From: Acridotheres tristis
Taxonomy: Eukaryota; Chordata; Aves; Passeriformes; Sturnidae
Reading direction: 5' to 3'
NCBI GenBank assembly: GCA_037013685.1
Contig: CM072909.1
Span: 1,116,001-1,180,000 of the forward strand
Length of the DNA stretch: 64,000 nucleotides
The position numbers and the translations under genes are program-made. This document shows positions 10,139 through 22,100 of the stretch, piece by piece (position 1 is the stretch's first letter; each line of letters begins with the position of its first letter). Below the pieces are notes generated by a model. That model was not told the origin of the DNA. It ran no database searches and was given only the letters and a program-made list of their open reading frames with translations.

Positions 10139-13100
10139 GTGAGTGAAATCCCGGGAATTGTGAATTCCAGGATGAGGAGGGTGAGTGAAATCCTGGGAAT
10201 TGGAATTCCAGGATGAGGAGGGTGAGTGAAATCCTGGGAATTCCAGGATGAGGGGGGTGAGTGGAATCCTGGGAATTGGGAATTCCAGGACGAGGAAGGT
10301 GAGTGAAATTTTCCAATATTCCAATTATCGCTCCATCCACACCACTTTCACCAGGAGTTTCTCTCCCTGGAAAATTAATTTTTTATTCCAGTTATTGCTC
10401 CATCCACGTCATTTTCACCAGGAATTTTTCTCTCTGGAAAATGATTTTTTTTACTGCATTTATTGCTCCATCCAAATATTTTTCACCAGGAATTTTTCTC
10501 ACAAGAAAGTGAATTTTTTATTGCAATTATCACTTGATCCACATTGTTTTCACCAGGATTATTTTTCCCTGGAAAATGAATATTTTATTCCAGTTATCAC
10601 TCCATCCATATCACTTTCATCCAGGAAATTTTCTCCCTGGAAAATGAATTTTTTATTCCAATCATTGCTCCATCCATGTCATTTTCACCAGGATTTTTTC
10701 TCCCTGGAATGTCAATATTTCATTCCAATTATCGCTCCATCCACATAGTTTTGCCCAGGAATTTTTCTCCCAGGAAAGTGAACTTTTTATTCCAGTTATC
10801 ACTCGATCCACATCACTTTCGAATTTCTCTCCCTGGAAAATGAATTTTTTATTGCAATTATCGTCCCATCTACATTGTTTTCACCAGGATTTTTTCTCCC
10901 TGGAATGTGAATATTTCATTCCAATTCTTGCTCTATCCACATCACTTCCAGTAGGAATTTCTCTTCCTGGAAAAGGAACTTTTTATTCCAGTTATCGCCC
11001 CATCCATGTCATTTCCACCAGGAATTTTTCTCCCAGGAAAGTGAACTTTTTATTCCAATTATCGCTCGATCCACGTCACTTTTGTCCAGGAAATTTCGTC
11101 CCTGGAAAATGAATATTTTATTCCAATCATCGCTCCATCCATGTCATTTCCACCAGGAATATTTCTCCCTGGAATGTGAATATTTAATTCCAGTTATCAC
11201 CCCATCCAAATATTTTTCACCAGGAATTTTTCTCCCAGGAAAGTGAACTTTTTATTCCAATTATTGCTCCATCCACATGGTTTCCACCAGGAATTTTTCT
11301 CTCAGGAAAATGAATATTTTATTCCAGTTATCACTCCATCCATATCACTTTCACCAGGAATTTTTCTCTCTGTAAAATGAATTTTTTTTCTGCATTTATT
11401 GCTCCATCCAAATATTTTTCACCAGGAATTTCTCTCCCTGGAAAATGAATTTTTTATTCCAGTTATCGCTCCATCCACGTCATTTCCACCAGCAACTTTT
11501 CCCTCGGGAAAACCAATTTTTTCCCTTCAAATTCCCCACCCCACCCCACATCCTTGTCTCCCCCTGCCCAGATTTCCACTCCATCTACATCGGCGTTCCG
11601 GTTCCGCGCGGGCTCCGTCGCAAGCGGCGCCGCCGGAGATCCCCGGGCGATGGCGAGCGGCGCTTCGGCCACCGCGAGCCCTCGGACACGGACGACGGCG
11701 GCCAGGGCTGGCCCGACAGCGGCAACGACAACGCCAGCAGGACCAGTGAGTTCCCAAAAAAACCCCAAAAAATAGAACCGGGAAAAGGCTTTGATCCAAC
11801 GCCCTTGGATTGCCTCAACGGAGGGATCGAACCAACGCGCTTTGGTGTCGCTCATCCCGCCCGCGCCTGGGTTTATTTTTCTGTTTCGGTGGGGTTTGAT
11901 TCCTGGAATTGGGGTTCCAGACAATTTTTGGATATCACATCGTGTCCCCCGTGGGTTTTTTCCCATTTAAATGGGATTTGGGTGGGGTTTTCCTGCTGGA
12001 ATTTGGGTTCCAGAAAACTTTTGGGCATCAGACCGTGTTCCTGATGGGTTTTTCCCATTTAAATGAGATTTGGAGGGGTGTTCCTGCTGGAATTTGAGTT
12101 GAGACAATTTTTGTGAATCACACCATGTTCCCCATGGGTTTTTTCTCATTTAAATGGGATTTGGGTGGGGTTTTCCTGCCAGAATTGGGGTTCCAGAAAA
12201 CTTTTGGTCATCACACCTTGTTCCCCATAGGTTTTTTCCCAATTAAATGGGATTGCAGGGGTTTTCCTGCTGGAATTCAGGATCCAGACAATTTCTGGGC
12301 ATCACACCATGTTCCCGATAAGTTTTTCCCATTTAAATGGGATTTGGATGGGGTTTTCCTGCTGGAATTGGGGTTCCAGCTTTTGGGAATCACACCATGT
12401 TCCTGATCAGTTTCTCCCATTGAAATGAGTTTGGAGGGATTTTACTGAGTGGAATTTGGGTTCCAGAAATTTCTGGGCATCACACCTTGTTCCCAGTGAT
12501 TTTTTTCCAGTTGAAATGGGATTGGGGTGGGATTGGAGGGGTTTTCCTTCTGGAATTGGGGTTCCGGAAAACTTTCAGGCATCACACCTTGTTCCTGATG
12601 GGTTTTTCCCCTTTAAACGGGATTTGGAAGGGGTTTTCCTGCTGGAATTTGAGTTCCAGACAATTTTTGGGAATCACACCTTGTTCTGACAGGTTTTCCC
12701 GTTTAAATGGGATCGGGGTGGGGTTTTCCTGTCGGGATTGAGGTTCCAGACAACTTTGGGGAATCACACCGTGTTCCCGACGGGTTTTGCCGCTCCAGGG
12801 AAATCTCCTTAGGGCAGATTAACATTTCGCAGGGGAACGCGGCTGCCGAGCCCTTCCATGGGCTGGGATTTTTCCAGCCCCCTCCACCGCTGGAAATTTG
12901 CATTCGGGTTCAGGCCCAGCGGGGCGGCTCCGCTTTCCCTGTGGGAGCTGAAGTTTTCCAGGTTTTTTTTTTTTTGCACGGAAAGAGGTTTTTTATTCGC
13001 TGGCGGCTCCTTCGTGCCCTCAGTGGAGGCGGGAGCAGGAGCGTGTCCCCTCCTTTCCCCTCTTTTCCCTCTTTTCTCCTCATTTTTCCATCTTTTCCCC

Positions 13101-16100
13101 TCCTTATCTCCTCCTTTTTCCCTCTTTTCCCCTTCTTTTTCCTCTACTTTTCTCATCCTTTTCCCTCCTTTCCCCCTCCATTTCCTCTTCTTTTCCCTCT
13201 TCCCCCTACTTTTCCCTCTTTCACTCTTTTCCCCTCTTTCCCCCTCTTTTCCCTCCTTTTCCTCTTTCCCCCTCTTTTCCCTCTTTTCCCCTCCTTCCCA
13301 CGCGCACCAAATGCCACTCGGGGATAACTCCAGGCTGCTCTGTGGACTTGGACACCAAAATTCATTTCATGCAGCAAAAAAACCCACCCGAAAAAAAAAA
13401 AAACCCCACAACCCCACAAAATCCCAGGAAATCTCCCTCATCCCGGTATTTTGGTTTTTCCCCCCCCCCTGAAAAATAAAACCTTGATTTTGGAGGGGCT
13501 TTTCCCACCTCGCTGCGGGTGGGGAGGGAAAATCCCGCCGGGAACGACCCCAAATCTTGGATTTTTGCGCTTGTCTCCCGCTTCCCGCTGCTTTTCCAAG
13601 TGCATCCCGGCGGTTTGGTAACTTCCCGTCATGGGAGCCAAAGGAGAGGGAAGGTTTTTATTCCCGGTAATCTGCTCCCTAAGCCGCGGGAGTTTAGCGA
13701 GCCGCAGTGGATAAAGGATAAAGGAACTCCGAGGCTTTGGAGTTTTTTGGGACCACGCAGCGAAGGTTTGGGGTTAAACCGGGGAGAAATAGGGGAAGAA
13801 ATGGAAACAACTTCAGGTAGGGTTTGGTTTGTTGTTTTTTTTTTTTTTTTTTTTTTTTTTTTCCCCAGCGCTCCGTGGCGGTGGGAGGGGAAAAAGCTCC
13901 ATGGGTTTGGCTTTTTTTTTTTTTCCCTATTTTTCCCTCGGAAAAGCAACCCGGGGGCTTCCAGATGAACTAATCCAGAGATCCAAAGCTCATCCCAAAA
14001 ATAAACGGGGGAACTCACGGCTCCCTCTGCTCCAGGTCGATTTTTGGAAGGCTCCGAAATATCCCAAACCTGGGGGTTTCTTGAACGGGGAAGGAGGTTG
14101 AATCCTATGGGATGTGCATCCCGGTCTCCTGGATTTTTGGGAGGTGGGGACTCGTCTGAGCCAGGGAAATCCAAGGAAAAGCTGCGGAGAATCCACGGCA
14201 GCCCCTGGATAGTGCCGGACCTTAAACCAGGCTTGGTCCTGGCCGCGCCGCATTCCCTCATTCCCCGATTTTATCCCGGTTTTTTCTCGCTCTACCCAAA
14301 GCCAGAGCGGGAATTTCAGTTTGGAAAAGGATCCCCAGGCGAGGTTTTGTTGCTGGGCCGAGGCTGGGATGTGGATAAAGGAGATTTCAATCATTCCTGC
14401 CCAGTTTCCTACGGAAACGATCCTAAATATTCCTTGGGAATCTGGGCTGAAATCCCGGAGTTTTCCCATCCTAAAATCTGGTTCAGGGAGATGTGGGTGC
14501 CCCCTCAAGGAGGTTGATTTTGGGGTTTTTTGGGGGGTTTGGCCTCTTCCCCGTCTCTTTCTTCCCTCTCCAACAAACACCTCCTGCTTCCCGGGATTTT
14601 CCGTGCACGCTGGAGTTCCCAGGAATAAAAAAGCCCCAAAGCAGGGAGAGCCGGGTGCTCTCCCGGGCATGAAAGGGTTCTACAGGTGAACAAATCCCAG
14701 GAATTTTGGCTGCCTGGCCCAGCCAGGGTTGGTTGAACACCTCGGGGAGTGAGGGGAGCACAAGGTGGGAGCTGGAAGCTGGATGGATTCCCTAAAATCT
14801 GGGAGGATAAGGGAAAGAAGCTAAAAAAGCTCTTTCTGTACAAGATTTCCTTTGGATTTTGGGGTGACACTGCCCCGAGACCCCAAAGTGAGGCCCTGGC
14901 AGAGGGTGAGGAAGGAAGGATCCATTTTTAAACCCCTAAAGAGGGAATTTGGGCAGAGTTGGGAGCAGCAGTCCCAAAATCGAGGGTGAGAATTTCAAAT
15001 CCCATTTTTTTTCCACCTGAGATCCCACCCAGGGCAGGGATTTCCAGCAAAATCCTTTTTTTTTTTTTTTTTGGTGTGGTTTAGCTCATCAAATTCGGGA
15101 TTTTTTTTTTGAATTTTCAGGTTTGGTCAGGGAGGTTGACCAGAATTTCACCCCATTTCATCCCTTTTCCGAGAACAACCGCCAGGCTTAGGGAGCCTGA
15201 AACCCTCCAGGCACGGAGCCCAGCTCCAAAATTCCCGGGAATATTAATAATCATAATAAGAGATTTATGGGAATGGCGGCAGGACTGGACTGCAGGGCTT
15301 TGGGCTCGGCTTAGAGGGGCTTAAGTGGTTTAAGCAGGCTCAGCCTAAAGGGACATCCTCTTCTTTTGGGGCCTGGGCTCGTCTGCTTTGTGCAGGAAAA
15401 GAGGCAAAATTCCCATTTTCCCCTGCATTTGTCCATGGCAATTTAATTCCCTGATTTTTTAAAGTGCTGCATTACCCAACTTTGTTATTCCCAGCTTGGA
15501 GAAAAGGAGGATTTTGTCCCAAAATTCGGATTGTCCCAGCCTGGATCATTCCTGCTGTGTTGGGAGATGCAGGATTGTATTCCAAACACACCATTTCCAT
15601 GGAAAAGGACAGTATTCTCATTTTTCCCTCAATTTATCCATAACAATTTAATTCCCTGGTTTTTGAGGAGCTGCATTACCCAACTTTGTTATTCCCAGCT
15701 TGGAGAAAAGGAGGATTTCCCCCCAGAATTCCTATTTTCCAAGACTGGAATTAGGAAATTCCCTGCTGAATTAGGAAATGCAGGATTTAATTCCAAACAC
15801 CCCATTTCCGTGAAATTCAGGTGGATTTTCCTCCTCTTCCTTGGAGCATCTGGGGTTCATCCCCATCCCTACCACACCCTGGGCTTGGATTTCTCCCCAG
15901 ATCCACCAAAACTGGGAAGTTTTGCTGGAAAAATCCCCGAGGATGGAGAGGGTTAAGAGCAAATCCAACTTTTTTTTTTTTTCCTGGGAGTTCGTCATCC
16001 TCTCGTGGGCACTGGGAATGTGCTGGGATGAAAAAAAACCTTTCCCCACCTGGAGGGTGCCATGATCCCAATCCCAATCCCATTCCCAGATAGCTCCACA

Positions 16101-19100
16101 GGGAGCAGGATGCCATAAATGCTCCATCCCAGTTGTTGGCAGGAAAAAAAAAATGGAATTTTCCCTGCAGGAATGGTGGATTTGTGTCATCCCTCTGCTT
16201 CCCCTAGGGAATGGAGTGGGAAAAGTGGGGAATTCGGATGTGCTGTGCTGGAAGGGTTGGGTTGTGATGGAGCCTGGGAAAATGGGATGTGTGGGAAGGA
16301 AAAATGTGGGGGGAAAAAAAGTGCAGGAAATTCCTGGAAAGGAGAATTCGATGGGAATTGATTCCTGGACCTTTATCCCACTCCTCCTTTCCCCAGCAGC
16401 ATCCCTCATTTTTTCTCACAGAAAATTCAGGATGGGATAATTTTGGACTCCTCCAAACATTAAACATTTCCCTTCATTTTTATTCCTTTGTTTGTTTGTT
16501 TGGTTGGTTGTTTTTTTTTTTTTTTTTTTTTTTTGGTGTTGTTGTTGTTGTTGTTGTGATCCCTTTCCCGGCGGGAAGGGAGCGGGATCACCCCGTTCTC
16601 CATGGAATTCCAGCTCATTTTTCCCCCCGCAGTGTCCCCGGCCGCCGAGCGGCTCCGTTATATCCTGGGGGAGGATGAGGAGCCGCCCAACCCCACGCTC
16701 TTCACCGAGATGGACACGCTGCAGCGCGACGGCGACGACATGGAGTGGAAGGAATCGGCCAGGTGAGCCGGGATTTGGGAATGGGCAGCAGGAAAAAAAA
16801 AATCCCGGCCTAAAATATCCCTGCGTGGCATCGGGGAATGGGCGTGGGGTGCGGTGGTGGTAAAAAAAGGATGTTCCCCAAATCTGCTGGGAAATGGGAT
16901 TTTGGGGAGGGTTTGGAAATGGAATACCAGAAAATGAGTGTTGGTTTTAATGATGTTAAACAGGGACATTCCTGAATCAGGGAAATGCTGGGAAATGGGA
17001 TTTTTGGGAGGGTGTGGATATGGAATATCAGGGAATGGACTTTGGGAAAAAAGGACATTCCCAAAAAAGGGAAATGCTGGAAAAATGGGGTTTTGGGGGA
17101 AGGTTTGGAAATGGAATATCAGGGAATGAGCATCTGGAATAAAGGACATTCCCAAAAAAGGGAAATGCTGGAAAAATGAGATTTTAGGGAGGGTGTGGAA
17201 ATGGAATATCAGGGAATGAGTGTCAGAAAAAAGCACATTCCTCAATCAGGGAAATGCTGGGAAATGGGATTTTGGAGGGGAAGTGTAAGTGGAATATCAG
17301 GGAATGAACATTGGGGAAAAAGGACATTCCCAAAAAAGGGAAATGTGGGTAAAACAGGATTTTGGAAGAGTGTAGAAAATGGAATATCAGGGAATGAGTG
17401 TTGCTTTTAGTGATGTTCAAATGGACATTCCCCAATCAGGGAAATGCTGAGAAATGAGATTTTGGGGACGGTTTGGAAATGGAATATCAGGGAATTAATG
17501 TTGTTTATAATAGTGTTTAAAAAGGACATTCCTGAATCAGAGAAATGCAGAAAAAAATGGGATTTTGGAGGGGAAGTGTATGTGGAATATTAGGGAATGA
17601 ACATTGGGAAAAAAGGGCATTCCCAAATCAGGGAAATGTGGGGAAAACAGGATTTTGGAAGAGTGTAGAAAATGGAATATCAGGGAATGAGTGTTGCTTT
17701 TAGTGATGTTCAAATGGACGTTCCCCAATCAGGGAAATTCTGAGAAATGGGATTTTGGGGAGGGTTTGGAAATGGAATATCAGGGAATGGGCGTCCAGAA
17801 AAAAGGACATTCCTGAATCAGAGAAATGCCAGAAAATGGGATTTTGGAGGGGAAGTGGAAATGGAATATCAGGGAATGAACATTGGGAAAAAAGGACATT
17901 TCCAAATCAGGGAAATTCTGGGAAATGGGATTTTGGGGAGGGTTTGGAAATGGAATATCAGGGAATTAGTGTTGTTTATAATGGTGTTTAAAAAGGACAT
18001 TCCTGAATCAGAGAAATGCAGAAAAAATGGGATTTTGGAGGGGAAGTGTAAGTGGAATATCAGGGAATGGGGGTTGGGAAAGAAGAACATTCCCAAATCA
18101 GGGAAATGCTGGAAAATGGGATTTTGGGGAAGGTGTGGAAACGGAATATCAGGGAATGAGTGTTGTTTTTAGTGATGTTCAAAAAGGATGTTCCCCGATC
18201 AGGGAAATGCTGGAAAATGGGATTTTGGGGAGGGTTTGGAAATGGAATATCAGGGAATGAGCATTATTTATAATGACATTAAAAAGGACATTCCTGATCC
18301 AGGGAAATGCTGGAAAATGGGATTTTGGAGGGGAAGTGGAAATAGAATGAGTGTCAGGAAAAAAGGACATTCCTGAATCAGGGAAATGTGGGAAAAATGG
18401 GATTTTGGGAGAGTATGGAAAAGGAATATCAGGGAATGAGCGTTTTTTATAATGGTGTTTAAAAAGGACATTCCCAAATCAGAGAAATGCAGGAAAAATG
18501 GGATTTTAGGGCAATGTGCACCTCAGCTGCATCCTGAGGATGAGCCAGAAGATTTCCCAGATTATTCCTAATTTCCACAAATTGGATCAATCCCAAAGCT
18601 GGAGCTTTTCACCCTGGAGTCACCAGAGCCCTGCAGGAAGGGCTGGGAGGGTGAAAAAATGGGATAAGGTGCAGGGAAACTGCAGAATTCCAGCTGGGAA
18701 GAACATTTTCCCAGGTTTTTTTTCCCCTCCACGCTCTTTCCAGCCAGGCCAAGAATGAAACTTTTCCCACCCCTGTTCCATTAAAAAAAAAAAAAAGCCA
18801 ACCCCACCTGCTCCATCCTGAATACAATTATCAAAGGAGCTGCAAGTGGACTTTGCTTCATTACCTGGAATCTTTTCCAGGGGAAGATCCCAAATCCAGG
18901 TGGGATTTTCCCTTCCTGATCTCAGCTGTCGAGGACCAGCGAGGTTGGGGTTTTTTGGGAAGGGAGTCCAGATGTTATCCCAAACACTTTCCTGGGGAAT
19001 TTCCCAGTTTGGGTGAGGGATTCCCACCCGGGATTGGGATAGGAGGGGATCAGGCCCTGTGGATGCCCATCCCAAAGTTTAGGCTGTTTTTTTTTTGCAC

Positions 19101-22100
19101 CAACCGAAATTTGGGAAGCTCCTCAGGATCCCCCTGGTTCCAATCCCTGCTCTGACTCTGCAGTGTCTGAATTCTGTTGGTAAAATCTTTAATTTTCCAT
19201 AAATCCATGTTTATTTCTCCCTTCCCACACCTTGAAAAGCTTGGAAGGCAAAAAATCCACATTTGCATCAGGATTTTCATCAGGGAGGGCTGGAGGTGGA
19301 GATTTCCAAGTTTCTCCTGATTTTCCAAGTCCCAGTTCCCACTCTCCAGCCAGGTTGGGACCCTTTATCCTCAGGGGAGCAGCTCCGTGGTGTGAGCACC
19401 TGAATCCACAATAAATGAGGGAAAAATGGAAATTTTTCTAGGATCACGGAGGTTTTCCAAATCCCATTTCCCACCCTCTGGGTGGGTTGGGGGGGTTGGG
19501 ACCCTTTATCCTCAGGGAAGCAGCTCCGTGGTGTGAGCACTTAAATCCACAATAAATGGGGGAAAAAAGTGAGAATTTGGGATGCTGGGAGCAGCAGGGA
19601 GGTGGGAATTTGCCGTAACCTTAGTGAAAGAATCCTGGGATGCCGATGCTGGGGCAAAGGTGCTGCTGGAATGATGCCCCAAATCCCACACTCCAACCCG
19701 AGCTCCCTAATAACCCAAATTCCTCGGGAAAACGGGGCAGAAAGGAGAGGAAAAGCGGCTTTGGGAGAGCGGTGCCGGCGCTTGGCGGGAAGCTTGAATT
19801 CCATCCCAGGGAAAGCTGAGCGGCTGGAGGAAGGGAATCTCCAGAGGAATCTGGAAATGGAGCTCTGGGATGGGCACCAGGGCCAAGTGTTGGTTTTTGG
19901 GGGGTGTTGGGGTTCTGCCAGAGCATTCCTGGTGCTCCCAGATAAAATTTTGGGAGTTTTTTAGCGAGGACACCCGAGGTTTTCTCTTTGCAGCAGCTGA
20001 TCCCATCCTGGCCTTTCCCCATCCCTCCCCCTCGGCATTCCGGGGCCAGCAGCTGCTCCAAATCCTTTCTCCTCCTCTGTCCTTCCCACTGGAGCCCAGA
20101 TCCCGCTCAGACACGTCATGTTAAACTCCAGAAAGGAGAATCCACAGAAGAAAAGCAGGTCTTTTTCCCAAAAATCCAAGAGCTGCCCTTCCAGGAGTCC
20201 AAGCCCCATACCCAGGAATTTGGGAGGAATCATCCCCCCCATTCTGGAAGTTTCTCTGGAGTCTTTGTTGTAAAATCAAGGAAGGGAAGGGCTGAATTCC
20301 GAGAGTTTGAAAATCCTCCCGTCCCCCAGGGCAGGGATGGAGTGCCCAGGGTGGGAGCTGAGCATTCCTAAGGAATCGGGACACTGGGAATGCTCTGGGA
20401 TCTGCTCTCCCACAGGCTCCAGGCAGGAGCAGATCCAGGCTCAGGCCAGGTCACCTCCATGGGAAAGGCTCCCAAACCTCTCTGGAGTGATTTGGGGAGG
20501 GAGAAATCCATGGATTTTGGTTTCCTGGTGGCACTGGGAGCTTTTCCTCCACTCCACAGCTCCCAAATGCCACAGGAGCGATTTGAGGAGGGAGAAATCT
20601 GTGAATTTTGGTTTCCTTTGGGACTGGGAGCTTTTCCTCCACTCCACAGTTCCCAAATGCCACAGGAGCGATTTGAGGAGGGAGAAATCTGTGAATTTTG
20701 GTTTCCTTTGGGACTGGGAGATTTTCCTCCACTCCACAGCTCCCAAATCCCACAGGAGTGATTTCAGGAGGGTGAAATCCATGAATTATGGTTTCCTGTT
20801 GGGATTGGGAATTTTTCCACCACTCCGTGATTCTCAATTCCCACAGCAGCAATTTGAGGAGGGAACTCCATGGATTTGGGTTTCCTGTTAGGATTGGGAG
20901 GTTTTCTTCCACAATCCCCAAATCCCACAGGAGCAATTTGAGGATGGGGAACTCCGTGGATATGGGGGTCCTGGTGGGACTGGGAGTTTTTCCTCCCCTC
21001 CACAATCCCAGAAGCAGCACTTTTAGGAACGATTCCAACAGATTCTCCTTTCCCACCCCGGATAACGAGCGAGAACTTTGTGAGATGAATTAATCCAGGC
21101 TTTCCAAGCAGGGAAACTCCCCAGGAAAAGCCATTCCCATCTCCCCACACCCGCCTCGGTCCGGGCCTGTCCCGCTCTCGTTCCAGGTGGATCAAGTTCG
21201 AGGAGAAGGTGGAGGAAGGCGGCGAGAGGTGGAGCAAACCCCACGTGTCCACGTTGTCCCTGCACAGCCTCTTTGAGCTGCGGACGTGTCTCCAGACGGG
21301 AACGGTGCTCCTGGACCTGGACGGATACTCCTTGCCCCAAATTATAGGTAGGAACACCTGGAGGTTTCCCCTCCGTGTCTTAAAATGCTGGGAATGGATT
21401 AAAATTCATTTATTTGCTCCATACACGGGATTTGTACAGGAATGAGCAAAGGGAGGAGTTGGGAGCCATCAGCTGCTTCCAGAAATGGTTGTGTTGAGGT
21501 TTTTTGCGGGGGGTCTGGGGGTCACCACGGGTGGGGGTTGCAGGTAATGTCAACGAGGAACAGATGGAGGACAGGAGATTTTGGGGGGCTCTGGGGATCA
21601 CTCCTGGGTGGGTGTTGCAGATGAAGTCAATGAGGAGCAGATTGAGGACGGGCTGCTCAGGGAGCAGATTTTGGGGGGGTCACTGTTCAAGGGGCAGATT
21701 TTGGGGGGGTTTTGGGGGTCCCTATGCAAGGAGCAGATTTTGGGGGGTTTTGGGGGTCACGGTGCAAGGAGCAGATTTTGGGGGGTCACTGTTCAAGGAG
21801 CAGATTTTGGGGGGTTTTGGGGGTCACGGTGCAAGGAGCAGATTTTGGGGGGTCACTGTTCAAGGAGCAGATTTTGGGGGGTCACTGTTCAAGGAGCAGA
21901 TTTTGGGGGAGTTTTGGGGGAGGTCACTGTTCAAGGAGCAGATTTTTGGGGATCCTGGGGGTCACCCCTGGGTCACGATGGGCGAGTGTTGCAGATGATG
22001 TCATCGAGAATCAGATCGAGGACAGGCTGCTCGAGGAGCAGATTTTGGGACTTTTGGGGGTCACTGTTCAAGGAGCAGAATTCAACTCTTCTTAACTCCT

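Noticed and set aside
20485..21015. Exon 4 acceptor-derived array
   Set aside because: Similarity of CAGGAGCGATTTGAGGAG to exon 4's start is too short and gapped to count with the clear cases.
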